A DNA stretch of 64,000 nucleotides from Actinidia chinensis (GCA_009663005.1 CM018913.1:30001-94000), one strand, 5' to 3'. Positions 37,481 to 51,447 are shown, counted from the stretch's first letter. Program-made: numbers and translations. Notes: generated by a model from the letters alone, not told the origin.

Positions 37481-40032
37481 TTCTTAGTGGAGGGGTGATT
37501 TTTCAGGGAGTGAGGGTGTTTTCCTCTTCATACGTAGATCGTTTGTTGAACCCAATTTGCGATGATTAGCTTGGTCTCTTGGGAGGGTTATGCATAACTA
37601 ACTGCCTAAGCCTAGATCGTTTGATAAAATTTTATTGATTCTATTTATTGTAAGAAGATGTTAGGCCCTTTTCTGTCTTGTGCATTACAGGCGCTATGTT
37701 TGGGCAAGTACAGGTTATCATGGTTTTTTTCCAGTCCTTGTTCTAGTTTCCCATGTTATCCGTTCTTGGCTATATGTAGAAGGATTAATGCGTGGTACGA
37801 TAAACTTCTTTTGTCGTGTGGAATTGTTTGGTTGGGGCTTGGATGGACTATGGTTTGGAGATCAAAATATCCTTAGTGCAGTATATGCGCTTTTGATTCC
37901 GCCACATAAATAACTCAATGGATATTTAGCCTGCTGCCTTTTATTATGAAATCACTGAACTATTGATTATTATGATTTGCATTTCTTTTAATGAAATACC
38001 ATATCTGGATTGCAATATTCTTATTTCCTTGTTCCATGTATATTAACTGGTTGTTAAACCCTCTCTTGGTTGTTGGCAGATATGGTAATGCGACTGTTTA
38101 TTTGGAAAATCTGTAAGATTTGTTCGAATATTTCCTCGGACAGCGTTGGTTAGTATGATTTTTAATTGCATGAATTGGTCTGCAATCTTGCATTTGGAGG
38201 AAGAAAAAGGCAATTAATTATATTTTGGTCTGCACGCTCGAAGGAGTTGTACTTGTTACGATGCAAGGTTTAGAAAGAAAGAAGAGGGAGGGCAAAAGCT
38301 ATGAATAAATGTATGCATATTAATAGAATTTATAGCTTTACAGCATAAAGTTATGAAAGGAGGTTTGCACGGTGACCTTGAAGGTTGGCATTAGATTATA
38401 TGGAGCTGAATTGAGTTGTGAACTTGATAGTGCTCCTGCTAGTATGTTTCTGGATGGAAGGAGTAGGCAAATTGTTCATTTTGATAGTCATCTTTAGCCT
38501 GCTCGTCTGCCCTCATTGCCACCACCCATAAACAAGCAGCCAGTGCAGTACTAAAACAAACAAAAAAAGCTTGTTGATGTATCTGGACCATCATAATTCC
38601 AGGACCTCTCATTTATATCCTAATTCACTCACAACCATGTTGGTCACCTTGGAGTCACTAGCTAAACCAACCATCACTAGCATGTTTTAACTTCATGACG
38701 GACACCCCCACTGTTGTTTTTAATGGTTAGTGCCACCCTCTCCGCTAATGGTTTGTGCACCTCTCCAAACCTTTGTTATTGCATCTTTTACCCCAACTAT
38801 TTCATTATCTGTACTGCTACTGTTTTGTGCATCTCTACCTCTCTTATTGTATCCGTTGTCTGATTATTTGTGAATATCATTTCTGTCCAGAAACATGGAT
38901 TCACCAATGCAACAAAGCAATAGTGCAGTTTCCTTTTTTATTGTAGTAGTTTGCTCTTATATTCTTTGCTCTTATATTCTGTCAAGGTTTTGGTTTTCCG
39001 ACCAAATTTAAGTCAGGTTTTCTAACTTCACTCTGAAGTGCTTGTGCACTTTTAACTCCCAAAAGTTCAAAGATTCAGTTAGCTACATTTAATTATTTTA
39101 TAGTTCCATTTGGATGCTTTCTTCCGAATTTTTCAATGCATGCTTGTTCTGTTGTCATAGACTACATTGCCGTCGGGTAATCCTTTTTCAGATCGTCTTA
39201 ATTTCCTTGCATATGTTATGAGCCATAAGACGATTCCCTAAAAGGGCCTGAAAGCACATTATTATGATTATATTTCAAGCAATAATTGCAAAACTTTTCT
39301 TTCCCCTGTTCTCATACCCAGAAGGTTATCGATGAAAGGCACAAATAAGAAGTTGATATTTTGTTAAGTTTTTCTGTTTATGAATGCCATATTCTTGTTA
39401 AAATTTTTTGTTCATTTTGATGTTGATTGGTGTTGTTTTCCAATTTTAGGTTGAATCAGAAATATTTTGTCTCCACGGTGGACTTTCCCCCTCCATTGAA
39501 ACCCTTGATAACATACGCAACTTTGATCGTGTTCAAGAAGTTTCCTCATGAGGGGCCTTTGTGTGATCTTTGTGGTCCGACCCTGATGATCGTTGCGGTT
39601 GGGATCTCACCCAGGGGTGCTGGATATACTTTTGGCCAAGTATCTTCTTGTTTCCTGTTTTCTTTCAGTGTATTTTTCTTCCCTGAAGAAAAAAAGACAG
39701 TGCTTTATTTCCTAATTACTTGTATGGTGCTTGCAGGACATATCTGAGCAGTTTAACCATACCAATAACTTAAAGCTAATTGCTAGAGCACACCAACTGG
39801 TTATGGAGGGATTTAACTGGGGACATGTAACTAATTTCCCTACCTTCGTGATTTGTTTGGTGTTTTTTTATATTTGGTTCAGGGTGAGATCTCTTGACTG
39901 ATTGTGGATTTATTGTTACAGGAGCAAAAGGTTGTAACCATATTTAGTGCAACCTAATTATTGGTTACCGCTGTGGCAACATGGCGTCATCCTGGAAGTT
40001 GATGACTGCAGAGGGCACCACTTTATTTCAGG

Positions 40033-40059
40033 TCTCTCTCTCTCTCTCTCTCTCTCTCA
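40033..40059. repeat. (CT)n microsatellite
   Basis: Directly follows the exon-10 donor of the PP2A relic. Confidence 0.92.
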
Positions 40060-40545
40060 CACCCACACCAACACCCACCAGTATTTGAGATAATGTGGGA
40101 GATCCATTTGTCATGTGAGTATGTCTCTCAGCATAGTTGTGGTTTGTTGCTGAATATATTATAATGTTACCATTTATTCTATTAGCTTAACAGCTTTTAG
40201 ATAGGACTAGTAAGTGGTACACAATTTGATAACAATTGATCCCAATTAGGATTATCACCGCCTTCCTGATATTAAAATGCGTTGTGAGGAATATAATTAA
40301 AAAAAAGTTATTTCCCATTTGGGCTAGGTGGGAATAGTGTACGATAAAACAAATTTTTTTTTGACCCCTCTCTAACAACCTAAGCTTTTGAACGAGTCAA
40401 TGGTTACCATTTAATATGGTAGTAGTCTCACTCCTATGATCCGTTTGTAGCTCAAAACTATTATTTTCCGTGTCGGTTGCAGTTTGAGCCTGCCTCCAGG
40501 AGGGGAGATCCAGATTTGTAACACGGAGAAGAGAACACCAGATTA

Positions 40546-42081
40546 CTTATTATATGCAGTTTTGACTTGAATTATTACGGATCAAGTGGCAATTGTCTAC
40601 CTGCTGGGTGCTATTTTCCAAACTTCAGAATCACATGATTGCCACGGATAGTGCGTGGGTTGGTTGTTACAGAATGTATAATCAGCTGATAAGGCTTACT
40701 TCATGTCAGTTATTACCTGAAATTTTAGCGGTGAAGAGTGAGATGCTCGGGGCTGTTGGCACATTAGCAGCATACGTATCTTTAGGAACAATACGGGTAT
40801 TCTGTTCTGTTCTTATTGTTCTTGCCTTGTTTTTCATTTTCACCCACCCCGACTTTTTGCCTCTTTCTTGTAGGGTATGGTTACTTTGGGGGGTGGGGTG
40901 GTGTAGATGCAGGAGTTTTATTTTCTCTATTCTTTCCTCTCTTAGGGATGGTTGCATAATTTTTGCCCAGTTGAAACCAACTCTTTTCTAGTTTGGTGGC
41001 TTGCTTTCTAGCGACTCACACAGTAGCCCTCTTGAACTTGATGATTTAGTGGTTCTCTTCTCTTTAAGTTACCTGGATGTAAAATAGGTTCTTCCAAATT
41101 AACATCTGTTCATCGAAGTAACTGTAAGGAAGTTTATAGTACGACTTTTGCATAATTTGATGTTGGCTCCTTGATTAGTTGGCTGCATTTCTTTACTTCA
41201 ACTAAAAAAAGTTACTCTCGAGACCCGGTAAAGGAATCAAAATGACCCCCCCCTATTAAATCCTCATAGATTTACACTTGTAGTTTCTGAAAGAGCTATG
41301 TTGTGGTGATCTATGAAAAGCGCTTGGTGTTTGATTGTTGCTGTGTGGTGGAATTGAGGTATTGTGCGGCCTGTATGCTCGCTTGTGTGCCCCTTTTGGA
41401 GTATAAGAGAGTGATTCCAAGTATGACCAATAAATGTATCTTCTTCTCCAAGTTTAGTGAACATTTATGGTTAAATCTATCAAATTTGTGTTAAAACTGA
41501 AATCATATTGATCCAAATCAAAAACATTTGGTGCGTGTTGTTTCAATCAGGAAGTGAGGAGATAGGATTGATAAGTTTTTTGAATGCTGGTCACGATATG
41601 GGTTTCTTATACTCAAGTCTGTATTTTCTTATTGTAATCTTTAGTGTTTTACGTCACGCAAAAAGGAATTATATTATGTTTTCTAATGGGCTTGGCAACG
41701 TAGTGGAACGCAGGACTGTAAAGGAAGACACTTTCTTTGAGTGGCAGCTCATGTTTAGTTGATGAGGCTCATTTGAGAAACTCAAAAATCCATTTTGAGC
41801 ACATAATTTTGGGCTTGGCTTAGTGCGATTAAAGTCAATTTTGAGATCAATTTGTAAGCTAATACACCTATAAAATGCTTCTGGGCCTGGAGAGTGCATC
41901 CTGATGTTACAATCATTTTCATGGTTGTAAGAGTTCACATCTATAATACTCTCAAACCCCAAATATACTCTCCCCTTATCTGCACAATCAAACTACTTTC
42001 TGCGTTTTTTGTGGGTATTTTGGTTGCAGAAAATGGAAATTTTAATTGAAGACCAGACTTGGAACTGATACAAGATCTAGT
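40546..42081. other. Intergenic DNA, nothing recognised
   Basis: Downstream of the PP2A relic. A few short open frames have no family resemblance. Confidence 0.4.
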
Positions 42082-42207
42082 TTAAGCCAATGGGAGCATG
42101 AGAAGCTTCTTGGTCCACCCAACATAAACTCTCTTTGTCAAGTTATCGTAATCGTTGTCCTTGATCGCATCCAAGCTCTTACGGTACAGCAACAGGGAAA
42201 TACAGAC
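42082..42207 (-). pseudogene. PSY: Last-exon relic of phytoene synthase
   Basis: On the minus strand, after an intact acceptor (TTTTGCAG), the exon reads [18 protein letters not shown], then NLTKRVYV and KKLLMLPLA. This matches the C-terminus of plant phytoene synthase (LLLYRQILDEIEANDYNNF, TKRAYV, KKLLALPIAY). The tyrosine codon after LPLA has become TAA, which cuts the tail. PSY makes phytoene in plastids, the entry step of carotenoid synthesis. I could not find its other exons with confidence between 42.3 and 48.8 kb, so this is a fragment or the remainder is too decayed. Confidence 0.65.
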
Positions 42208-45200
42208 CTGCAAAATCACCATGAAAATAACCCACATGTGAAATGTGCATACACAAAATGCCATAGGGAATTAATGTACAGTTATGCATGAGAGAAGAAA
42301 ATTTTCAAGGATTGAATCACTACATCTAAACATATCGACTATTTGGATGGGACCCACAATGTTTCAGGACGGATGCAAAAAATATAAGAAATGCAGAGCT
42401 AATGTCTTATATGGGCCCACACACTACTAAAATAAATAGTCCTAGAAAAAAATGCAACCCCAGGGGTCTGATTTTTCGTCATTCCCAAGGAGGTGAATCC
42501 CAGCAAGGTGAGATCTCAAGTAATATATAACCAATTATAAATGATCGAACTAAATCAAACATTGAAGTTACGAACCACTGAATAATTACTTCCTGCGACA
42601 CTTCAATTTGTGCACTTTTCTGCATATGATGAACTTTTTGAAAGTTTTTGAAACAATATGTAGACCTTTGTTCCCACAAAAAGCTCTTTTTGTCCACCCC
42701 ACTCATCCCCCAAATCCATCCGCACCCCAAAATCTATTATTATATATATATATGCAACAAAAAAGCTGTCATAAACACTCCAGATCATTTGAACCAAAAT
42801 TTCTCAAACTATATACAATTTGTGTAAGGTTTGTTCAATATTTCTGTCAAGAAAATATAAATATATATTACGGATTTTTTCCCGAGGGGGCTCCAGTTTC
42901 ACGATCATCGATCCCACCCCTTTGGTGGTTAGGGAAAGAAAAGATGGCTCTGTCATGGCTTTTGAACACAGGATCCAGCAACAACTGCTTTCATGAGTTG
43001 CACAACAGCCATGGCCAAGATTTTATTCTCGTTAGGTGTGTTTTGTATATCCTACTTGTAACAAAGACCCTATGATATAAACCTATTTGTAGTACATCAA
43101 CAACTGCTTTACCGGAGTTGTACTATAGCCATGGCCAAAACTGTATTATCAATTGCGGGTGTGAGAATCTGTATGTTGAGATGAGAATCAACATGAAGAT
43201 GTGGATTGGATTTATTGTAAACAAATTTAAAAAAACCCATTTGTTTTGAAAAAAGCCAAGTATCATAAAAATAATAAATAAAAAAAAGGAACATTAAAAT
43301 GAGTCGTGTTGAAAGGACACTCTTTTCTCTAAAAAGCATATGATAGGTCATAGCCCGTCTAAATTGATTGGTAAAAACATTAGATTGTTTTCGTTAGAAA
43401 GTAGAAAGAAAGCCTTATTTTTATGCTTATATCAAAAAATAGCCGTTGAATCTCAATTTAATACTCTAACAATGCATGCATCAATAATATTGATTGGAAT
43501 TATTTTATTCTCCTTTCTTTGTCGAATACACATGAAGGCCACACAAAAAAAAAATCAATCTTCATATTGGTTTTTTTTTGTAGTTTTATTATGAGATGGT
43601 GATACCACAAGATATAACTATCGCAACAAATTTTTAATAGACGTGGTCAGTTACCTTGATGACCTCGTCTAAAAATTCACTTCATGATTGTCAACCTGAA
43701 AAGATAAGGCTTTACAAACTACAAATTTTCAAAATCCAAAACACCACGTGGCTCATAATAAAAGAATACAATTTCTGCCAACATTCTAGAGATTGTTATT
43801 TCCTGTTTTGCATAAATATTCTGTTTTTCCATTTGAAGTTATTTTGGAAGATGTGTTTTAAAAGCCAGTGAGATAAACAAACTGACATTGAACGCGTATG
43901 AGGAGGAAGGAAAGAGCGAGTGTTATTGGCAATCTCTATTGCCATCAGTAAACAAGGAAAAAGTCTCTGAGATAACCATACTGAGAATGAACTTAGACTG
44001 AGGAAAGAGAACAGTTTCTTTTTTTGGCAATTCCGTCATGAAGAACAAGAAAAAGTTGATCTGCATAAGGAAAAAGTTATGGTTCATTGTGTTCTTACTT
44101 GTCAGTAAATCTTCTTATTTCCAAAGAAACTGGGACCAACAGCCTTTTCAAACGATCAAACCATGAAGGATCAGATTCAGAACTGCCAGCAAGTCGAACC
44201 CATTTCTTGAAGATGGCTCTATCAATTAGTTGCAAAGAAATTCTCAGGAAAGTACACTATTGTTAGTGAGCATGGTTGTAAGAGACGAGAACTAACAGAA
44301 TAAGACATTTTCCACCATATGTATAAATGCTTCTTGATGAATAACAACTCAGTATACGCTGTTTTTGGCGCTCTCTCTCTATATATATACATATGTACAA
44401 GACAATAGATGTGAAAATAGAATATATACTCTTAATTGTCTCCTCTAGACATTGGCATGGGTTGAGCTGCCAAAACCACAGCCAAAAACTTAAAGCAAGA
44501 AATCCCACCATCCAAACATGAGGTCCTTCGGTGTTAAGCCCATATCAAAATACTCCCGAGCCATATTTTGCCACCATAACAGCAAATGTTAAAGTAATCT
44601 AGGCCCTCAACAATGGAAACCGTAAATTTTCGAATACTTGAGTGAATTTGTCCATCCTGTTAAGGTTGATGAGGAGCTGGCAACCTCAACAGACCTTTGA
44701 AGCAATACCAGATACGAAAATCCACCATCCCACCAGTTAGAAGCAAAGCCAGCATTTTCTCCGCTTGAGAAGGATGTGATGAAGAACCAGCAAGTATAAG
44801 TAAGCATCGTAGTAAAAAGAGAACTTCAAAACCTGCATACTTCTATGTTTCTTCATTTGATATGTTATCGCTCATGACAGAAGTAGATGCAAGAGGTATT
44901 TACTTAACAAGATCGAGTTGTCCCCAGAAACTCTGAAATTAGGCAAGTCTTAAGTTCTACATGGAAATGTCACTTCCCTCGCGAGCAAGGTATCCTCGAT
45001 CTCAAATTTGTATTCATAACCAGCATACTAACTTCCTTTCTGCCATTTTCCTCCAATGTTGGTTGATACGGACAAAGTGGCAATTAACGTAACACCTCCT
45101 AATCTCCACTGGCCTGACAATTGAAACAAAGCAGAAAGGAAATAGAGGTGGGTGAATAAAATTATGAAGTGAAACAGAACTATTTTTAAACCAACTTCAT

Positions 45201-45485
45201 TTCAATTGGTGGAGATATGTTGGATGGTTCGAATATTGCTCCAAATATCTTTATTATTTTCGGGTTTTGATTAACAAGAAATTGGAAGTGTAGTGGGATT
45301 GTGTTTCTGGTTCCTTCTTTGGATTATATTGGTTGAGTGTAAGGCTATCATGAAGATGAGAACGGATGTTGACTCTTTATGGATAGTTTTGTTTTGTCAT
45401 GGATGTTGGACTCTTTATGGACCGATTTTGTTATTTGTCACTTTTTGGGTCCTCTTTGAAGGGGATTCCCTATTTTTACTTATAG
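42208..45485. other. Unresolved minus-strand region
   Basis: It may hold decayed exons, for example around 44120-44220 and 44650-44800 on the minus strand, but I recognise no family. It also has an old ~50-bp direct repeat (42979 and 43098, both starting CAACAACTGCTT, followed by AGCCATGGCCAA). Confidence 0.3.
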
Positions 45486-45660
45486 ATTAGGGGCAACAGG
45501 TGACACTGTTTAGTGGTTACCAACTCGACCTATTAACCTTGAGGTCATGGGTTTGAACTAAGGCCCACCACGTTGTGCATATAATGGCAAATGTTAGGTT
45601 TGTATCCAATCTATCCCTCCTAAACCCCCATTAGGACCTGTGCAGGGGTTGTTTTTTTCT
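45486..45660 (+). mobile_element. tRNA-derived SINE
   Basis: A-box-like TAGTGGTTACCAACTCG and B-box-like GGGTTTGAACTAA are separated by CCTTGAGGTCAT, a typical plant SINE head. The 3' part ends AGGACCTGTGCAGGGG followed by a T run. Confidence 0.55.
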
Positions 45661-46133
45661 ATTTTTAATTTTACAATATGAGATCACATATAGTGAGAGA
45701 TTTTTTTTGATTGCTTTTCTGTTTCCCTCTTTGGGGGCTCCTTGTCCTCCAACTACAAAATGGAACTCATGTTCAACGTACCTTTGTGAGGCTACTTTCG
45801 TTAAACAAAGCATTTGGAATAGGAGGTGGTTGTGAGACTTTAATCACATTTGTCGATAATCCTAGAGTTAAACTGGACTATTAGGATTTCAAAGGGAATT
45901 ATATACAATTCATTTGCATATAATTGGAACTCCATACTTCAGGAAGATTACTAACCTGATTCAACACCGACCATAGCGCTTCAATTTTTCCAGTTTAGGC
46001 CCTTCAAAGGTGAACTCATTCAAACGAACCCCTTTTGGGAAATGGAGTGCATCAGGAAAACAACATTGTCTCTAATTGATTGGAATGTTCTTTCTAAAAA
46101 CCGCTGGATTCTCGTTAAGATGAGTCACCATTT

Positions 46134-46370
46134 TCATCTATCAACACAAAGCCATACAGCAGCATTTAAGTCACTCAGGACCCGATCCATAGATACTACT
46201 GTTGTAGCTTGACTTTGTATAAACAATCCGATCCCCTCTCTTGGAAACATTGTAAACACTTTCTTGAGTGAAGAATCTGGCATAATTCTGGGCTTTGTGA
46301 GCGCAAAACAAAAGGCGTGAAGGTTTTGCATAGCCCTGAAAATTGACTCAGATGTTGCAGACAATGAGTG
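46134..46370 (-). other. Unrecognised open segment, possible exon relic
   Basis: Minus-strand frame with normal protein-like composition (SESIFRAMQNLHAF, MFPREGIGLF). I do not recognise the family. It contains SQATT, as in phytoene synthase, but the neighbours do not align well, so I make no claim. Confidence 0.2.
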
Positions 46371-47140
46371 ACCATTTCCAATTGATTGATAAAATCAAAA
46401 ATTGGCTGCTTAAATCAGGGGCCAAATATAGGCAAAATAATTCATAGTTAATTGATATGAAGAACGTCCCCGTTTATATGTCACGCGAACATGGACTTTT
46501 GAGGAGTCCAGAACCAGTAAGCTGTTGCATACAAGTTTTGAATGGATCAATTAGGACCGTACGTGTGAAAGCAGTTATAAGTGCATAGGTAGGTTGCATT
46601 GAAAAGAAAATTTGAGCCATGTGAAGAGATACAAGGACAAGGAATTATGCTACCTCTGCGTGAGGCATGCGTACGGCGTCTCTAATTAATAAATCACTAA
46701 TGTTATCTGTCATCCATGCTCTATAAATCATCACATGGTTTAACTTAAACTCTAGAAGTAAAAGTTTTTCAGATGGATAAGAGCTCTATAGCTGGTTTCT
46801 GTATGGTCAACAAAAGTTGAATGTTTTACAATCAATAAGATATCAATGCTTCTGCACAAAAGCTCTAAAGTTGCTTTCTGCTGAGCCCATGCCATGATTG
46901 CAAAACATAGACAAGGGGTCCGGCTATGGTTCCTTGAGATCAAAGATAGGCAGGGGAAGCATACCTTCTTCTCCATGGAAGGTTCCCATACTTAAAACCG
47001 AGGGAAAAGGAAGGGAAAGCTTAGAGAGATAGAAAACTCTACACTGTTAGAGAAAACCTGTGGGAATATAGCAACTTGGAGTCCCATGTTTTATTATCGC
47101 ATGTGCCATGGCGTAATGTTTTTTCCTAAACACTAAGTCA

Positions 47141-47270
47141 GTGTTGGATCAAGGATTTGGTGAAGGAAATGGAAATGGAAAGGTAGATGATTCAATGATC
47201 CCGAATGATTGGATCGTCTAACTTTTCCATTTTCATTTCCTTTACCCCACCGAATCCTTGATCCAAATAC
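47141..47270. mobile_element. Hairpin MITE, about 130 bp
   Basis: Near-perfect palindrome: GTGTTGGATCAAGGATT ... AATCCTTGATCCAAATAC with arms of about 55 bases. Confidence 0.65.
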
Positions 47271-47596
47271 ATCCTAAAAGGTGGATCCAGACATCTTGTC
47301 GTAAATAGCATCTTGCGCTTAGTACTGGCAGAGAATACAATTTTGAAAAGCAGTTAGATAAAAGTCAAGAGAAAAACTCAACGTGACGTTTGAAGCAAAC
47401 AGGACATAAAACCAGTTGCAGTCGTAGTAATCATATATATTTTTTTATGGTTTGTGGAACTTGTCTATCAAAGTAGCAAGTAACCTCTATGCACTGTTTT
47501 GCCACAAAAATGGAAAATGAATAAATTAAGGACACTGAATTAGGCTTCCAATGAGCAACTAATTTCAGTGATTGAGCCCCCCTACAAAGACCATAG

Positions 47597-47599
<3 letters not shown>

Positions 47600-47629
<30 letters not shown>
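47600..47629. repeat. (GA)n microsatellite
   Basis: About 15 uninterrupted GA units. Confidence 0.95.
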
Positions 47630-47630
<1 letters not shown>

Positions 47631-47889
47631 CCCGATTGAGTTCATAGTGAAGATTTGTTTGCAAAAGAAACTGTTTATATTTAACTATAAACAAAAGTTA
47701 GAACTTCCAATTCTATTGAAGCCTCAAGTACCATGGACCCAATGGAGTTAATAAAAAAACATAAAGGAATTCGCTGAAAGAGTGAATTCAATAGTTGGCT
47801 ATTTACAGCGTTTGGATGGGGAAATTGGTTTTCTTTGTAAATTGGTTTTTGAAAATAAAATTTCAATATCTAGAATATATGGAATTTAA

Positions 47890-48197
47890 TGCTCCATTTG
47901 GATTGATGTGGATTTCAATTCAAGGGATCTAGTAATTAATATCAACAAAATGCAAGAGATTTAGCCATGGGTGGTTTGTTAAACTAGTGGAAGGTGGATT
48001 AGAGGTCGATAAGTATTTCCTATATAATTAGGATAGAATTTCAAATCACACTATTAAATAATCATTTCAAATCCATCATGAAATGAACTCCAAAACTCAA
48101 TGTCTAATCCATATGTAAACTAACATATCTACCTTTAAGCTATTCTCAATGAATATTAATGCCAAATTCTGAAATCCACATATATTCAAATGGAGCC
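47890..48197. mobile_element. Tourist-like MITE, 308 bp
   Basis: TIR TGCTCCATTTGGAT / GGCTCCATTTGAAT, flanked by TAA at 47887-47889 and 48198-48200. Inner inverted motif TGTGGATTTCA. Confidence 0.7.
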
Positions 48198-48594
48198 TAA
48201 AATGTGAATTCATGTGTGGAATTTGCAAGTAAAATTGACCTATCTCGATTCAGTGTCTTAACATTAATCTCCCTAATGAAGTCATACAATTATAACCTTT
48301 TTACAATTTCCTAAAGTCCAAACCAAGCCCCCATTTGTTCTCTGTATAATCACTTACGTTGGACTACATTCAGGCAAATCAAAAGCTACAATCAAACCCA
48401 TTTGAAACCCTTTTACCAGATTTTTCAATTCTATGCTTACCAAACTTTGAAAAAACTAATTAAGAGGGACAACATAAACTTCATAGGAATTGGTATAAAA
48501 TATTGAGTTCTTTATGAGATATTGAGTTCAAAACTTGAATTGAAAACTTCAACAAAGTGATGCTTAAAAAAACATGAGCGAGAGCGGGATTTCG

Positions 48595-48741
48595 CTACCT
48601 TGGAAAGCAGATTTTTTGAGTAAAGAGAAAAGCGAAGGTGCCTGATCTGGATTCGCGAAGGGGTATTTGTGGGGTATCTGATAAGGAAGCTAGTTTCGCG
48701 TTGCAATAACTCAGAGGCCTCGTGGAAAGTGATCATTTCTG
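48595..48741 (-). other. Unrecognised candidate first exon
   Basis: Minus-strand ATG followed by 48 open codons (MITFHEASELLQRE...) to a good donor AAG/GTAGCG at 48595. It is Arg/Ser-rich and could be a plastid or mitochondrial leader. I cannot name it. Confidence 0.25.
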
Positions 48742-48754
48742 CAAAATAACCCAA

Positions 48755-51447
48755 CCAGAAAGCAGAAGAGGACTGATTCTATGTGGGATTTTTATTTTTT
48801 ATTTTTGGAACATTTCCACTTTGCCCCCTTATGTATATATCATATGGGATGCATCCCTCGTGTTATTTATTCCTATATAATATGTTATAGTTGTGAATCG
48901 AAATGCACATCAAATTCTGTTATACTAATAGGAAAGTGCGACTCCTTGCATAGTGTTTGTAGAAAGTGAACTATTTTCTTAAGATAAAATACTTTAAATT
49001 TTCAAACTTTTTAAAATGCCATTGTTTTATTTTTTATATTTTCTCCTTTTAGTCCCTCCAATCACCACAAACCTCCTCTCTCTCTCTGCCCCAATATCTT
49101 CAAATAATTATATATACAACGCGTACTATCCTCTCTCTCATGACAATAAAACAAAAAGATTAGGGTAATCGAGGTAAATTTATAATACATTGGACAATAG
49201 TTGGTCCAAAATCATAGAATGTTATGTGGTGTGATTGAATATGATCAAACTACAAGGAAGGAAAAATGAAATTTACCTTTATTTTTGGCAAAAACGGACT
49301 TTCATAGCGAAAGCGAAATAATAAAATAGAAAAAAATTTGAGGAAGGCATATTTTGGGTAAATTATAATGACCTCTCTAAGTTGAAGAATTATATTTAGA
49401 CTCCCTTTTTTGGAATAATTACACCAGCATCCCTTAAGGTTTATATCTATATAATTCTAACTCCAAAAACGGTTGGTGAAACAGAGTTGACTGGAAGTAA
49501 ACATGATGATTTCATTAACTGTGTACTTAATGCCTATTCACTACTGGTTAATTTAACTATGCGAAGAGAAGTGGTTTACATTCTTAGTAAAAATGTGGGA
49601 AAAACAAAATGTCCTTAAATATCCTGTTGCTGCAACTTTATCTCTAATTTTAATGCCACCCTGTTTTCCGTGTTGCTCCCCATTCAACTCACTTTTCGTG
49701 GCTATCCATAAATGCCATAACTGCATCCACCCTCACCATCCGATCAATCCCAACTCAGATCATCCCACCCCGTACCACCCCAAGTTGCTCTCCTCCTCTA
49801 ATCCCCCATTACATAGCACTCATAAAACTGAATTGTCTATTCTCCTTTTCTATGCCCTACTCTGATTTTCTAACGCAACATCTCAACCACATTTGAATTC
49901 CAATCGCGATTTGCCTTGTTTTAATTGAAATTAAAAATAACCCTAGTATTTGATTGCACAATTAAACAACATATATACGATGAATCTAATAATTTTATCA
50001 TAATAGAAACACAATAAATAATCGATATAAGATATTTAGAAAAAAACAAAGTAGAAAAAAAAATTACGAATCAAGGAAAAATACACTATCAAAGTAGTCG
50101 TATATAAGAGCTCCTCACATCCTATTGTGAATGTACACACGGGGTGTCTAACTATTGTTTTTGAATTTTGTGAACCATCTTTCGTGCTACTCTTCTCGCT
50201 CCTTCACCTCTTCACCTAATTCGAGTACACCGAGCATTTAACCCGTACCTTCAAATACTTTCAAATGATTTTTTATTTAATGATTGATTACTTTATAATC
50301 TTAGAGCTCGTAAATACCCCGATCATAAATTATGTAATAGACTCCTTTAGTACAAAAAATTGAACTTATAATCCTTCAAAACGCTGTATTAAATTAAAAC
50401 ATAATTTTTCTTTTTAATAACAAATACTTAAAACGTGTAAACTCGACTTTCATGGCTGCTAGTTTCGATTAAGGGGAAGGCGACAAATTTCAATCACTAG
50501 CTCCCTGCTTTGTCTCAAAATTATACTTTTAATCCTTATAGTTTTACTATTTTCATTAACTTTTAATTATGAAAACTTAATTCCAAAGTTGCTTTAAAAT
50601 AATCATTTATGCCGAATTCACAAACTATCACTCAAAAACACTCTGAGTGCCAATTCACAGGACATAAATTAAAATAAATATAAAATTAAAATATTTGCCT
50701 TACACATTGATAAACCACACGAGAAATTATAGTCTCAGAAGAAATGTTTTGAAGCAATTGTGACAGTGGGGACTCGGGCACTCACTAGGTTACCCCCCAC
50801 ACCCAAATATTGATGTGTTTTGCACGCCATAGACCAGTGACAACGACTCTGTCACTTTTACCCACAAGTGATATTGGGATTCGTTGATCAAATTTATCTA
50901 ATTCGAGTGTATAGTTTTGATGTTTAAAGTTTATGTATGGAGATCGAGTCACTAATTTGGGAGCCTTTTGAAGATTTTGTAAGGACTACTTTTTTAATTA
51001 CTGGATCTACAACCTCAATATTCAATGTGTACCTTAAATAGTGTTTTCCGAATGGGCTCGAGCCGCCGTGGTATTATTACGGACTCGCCTACGTGACGCG
51101 CCCACATTCACTCATTTGAGTGATGGGACAATTTTTTTACTTTTTTTTAGTGGAGTCCCTCTCTAATAGTAAATTTAGAGCTTCATATAAATGATCGTAA
51201 AATACCACGGGTTCAAGCCCACCACTCGTACCTCAATCATTGATAGTTCAATGGTAAAGTGACCACCTGTAAAGAAAACTGACGGGGTAAAGAGAAATTT
51301 TTGACATTTTTCCGAAAGCTCCTCGCCGTCCCAATCCAACTTCGCTCTTCCAAAATTCACAGGCATACAAATCCTCGGCGTGAAAGCTCTTTCTCCCTCT
51401 CTAAAAAACACAACTCTCTCTCTCCGCATACTCTCTCTCTAGTGTGG
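48755..51447. other. AT-rich intergenic DNA and eIF2B-relic upstream region
   Basis: I see no gene. CT-rich leader-like sequence at 51400-51440 precedes the eIF2B-gamma relic. Confidence 0.5.

Larger units (their letters stand above)
28900..40545 (+). pseudogene. PP2A: Unprocessed pseudogene: PP2A catalytic subunit (PP2A-3/4 type)
   Basis: Eleven exon relics lie in order: about 28919-28981 (LDEQISQL), 31371-31428 (LCEKARELLMEE), 32759-32840 (TICGDIHGQFHDLAELFR), 33448-33512, 33989-34059 (ALKVRY, RITILRG), 34222-34262 (ITQVYGFYDECLRK), 38080-38148, 39450-39639 ([19 protein letters not shown]), 39737-39826 ([19 protein letters not shown]), 39922-40031 (EQKVVTIFSA) and 40483 onward (FEPA, then RRGDPD). 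Living PP2A-C is the Ser/Thr phosphatase of the PP2A holoenzyme. HTNNLKLI and FNWGH place it in plant subfamily II. Lesions: single-base indels in most exons, loss of one A inside the GNHE metal-binding motif (about 34040), a TAA in exon 7 (38134-38136) and an extra T before PHEGP in exon 8. Introns are kept, and the 3.8-kb intron 6 is swollen by repeats. Confidence 0.92.

Noticed and set aside
28900..40545. Idea that the PP2A copy is a processed retro-pseudogene
   Set aside because: Eleven separated exons with intron-type boundaries are visible.
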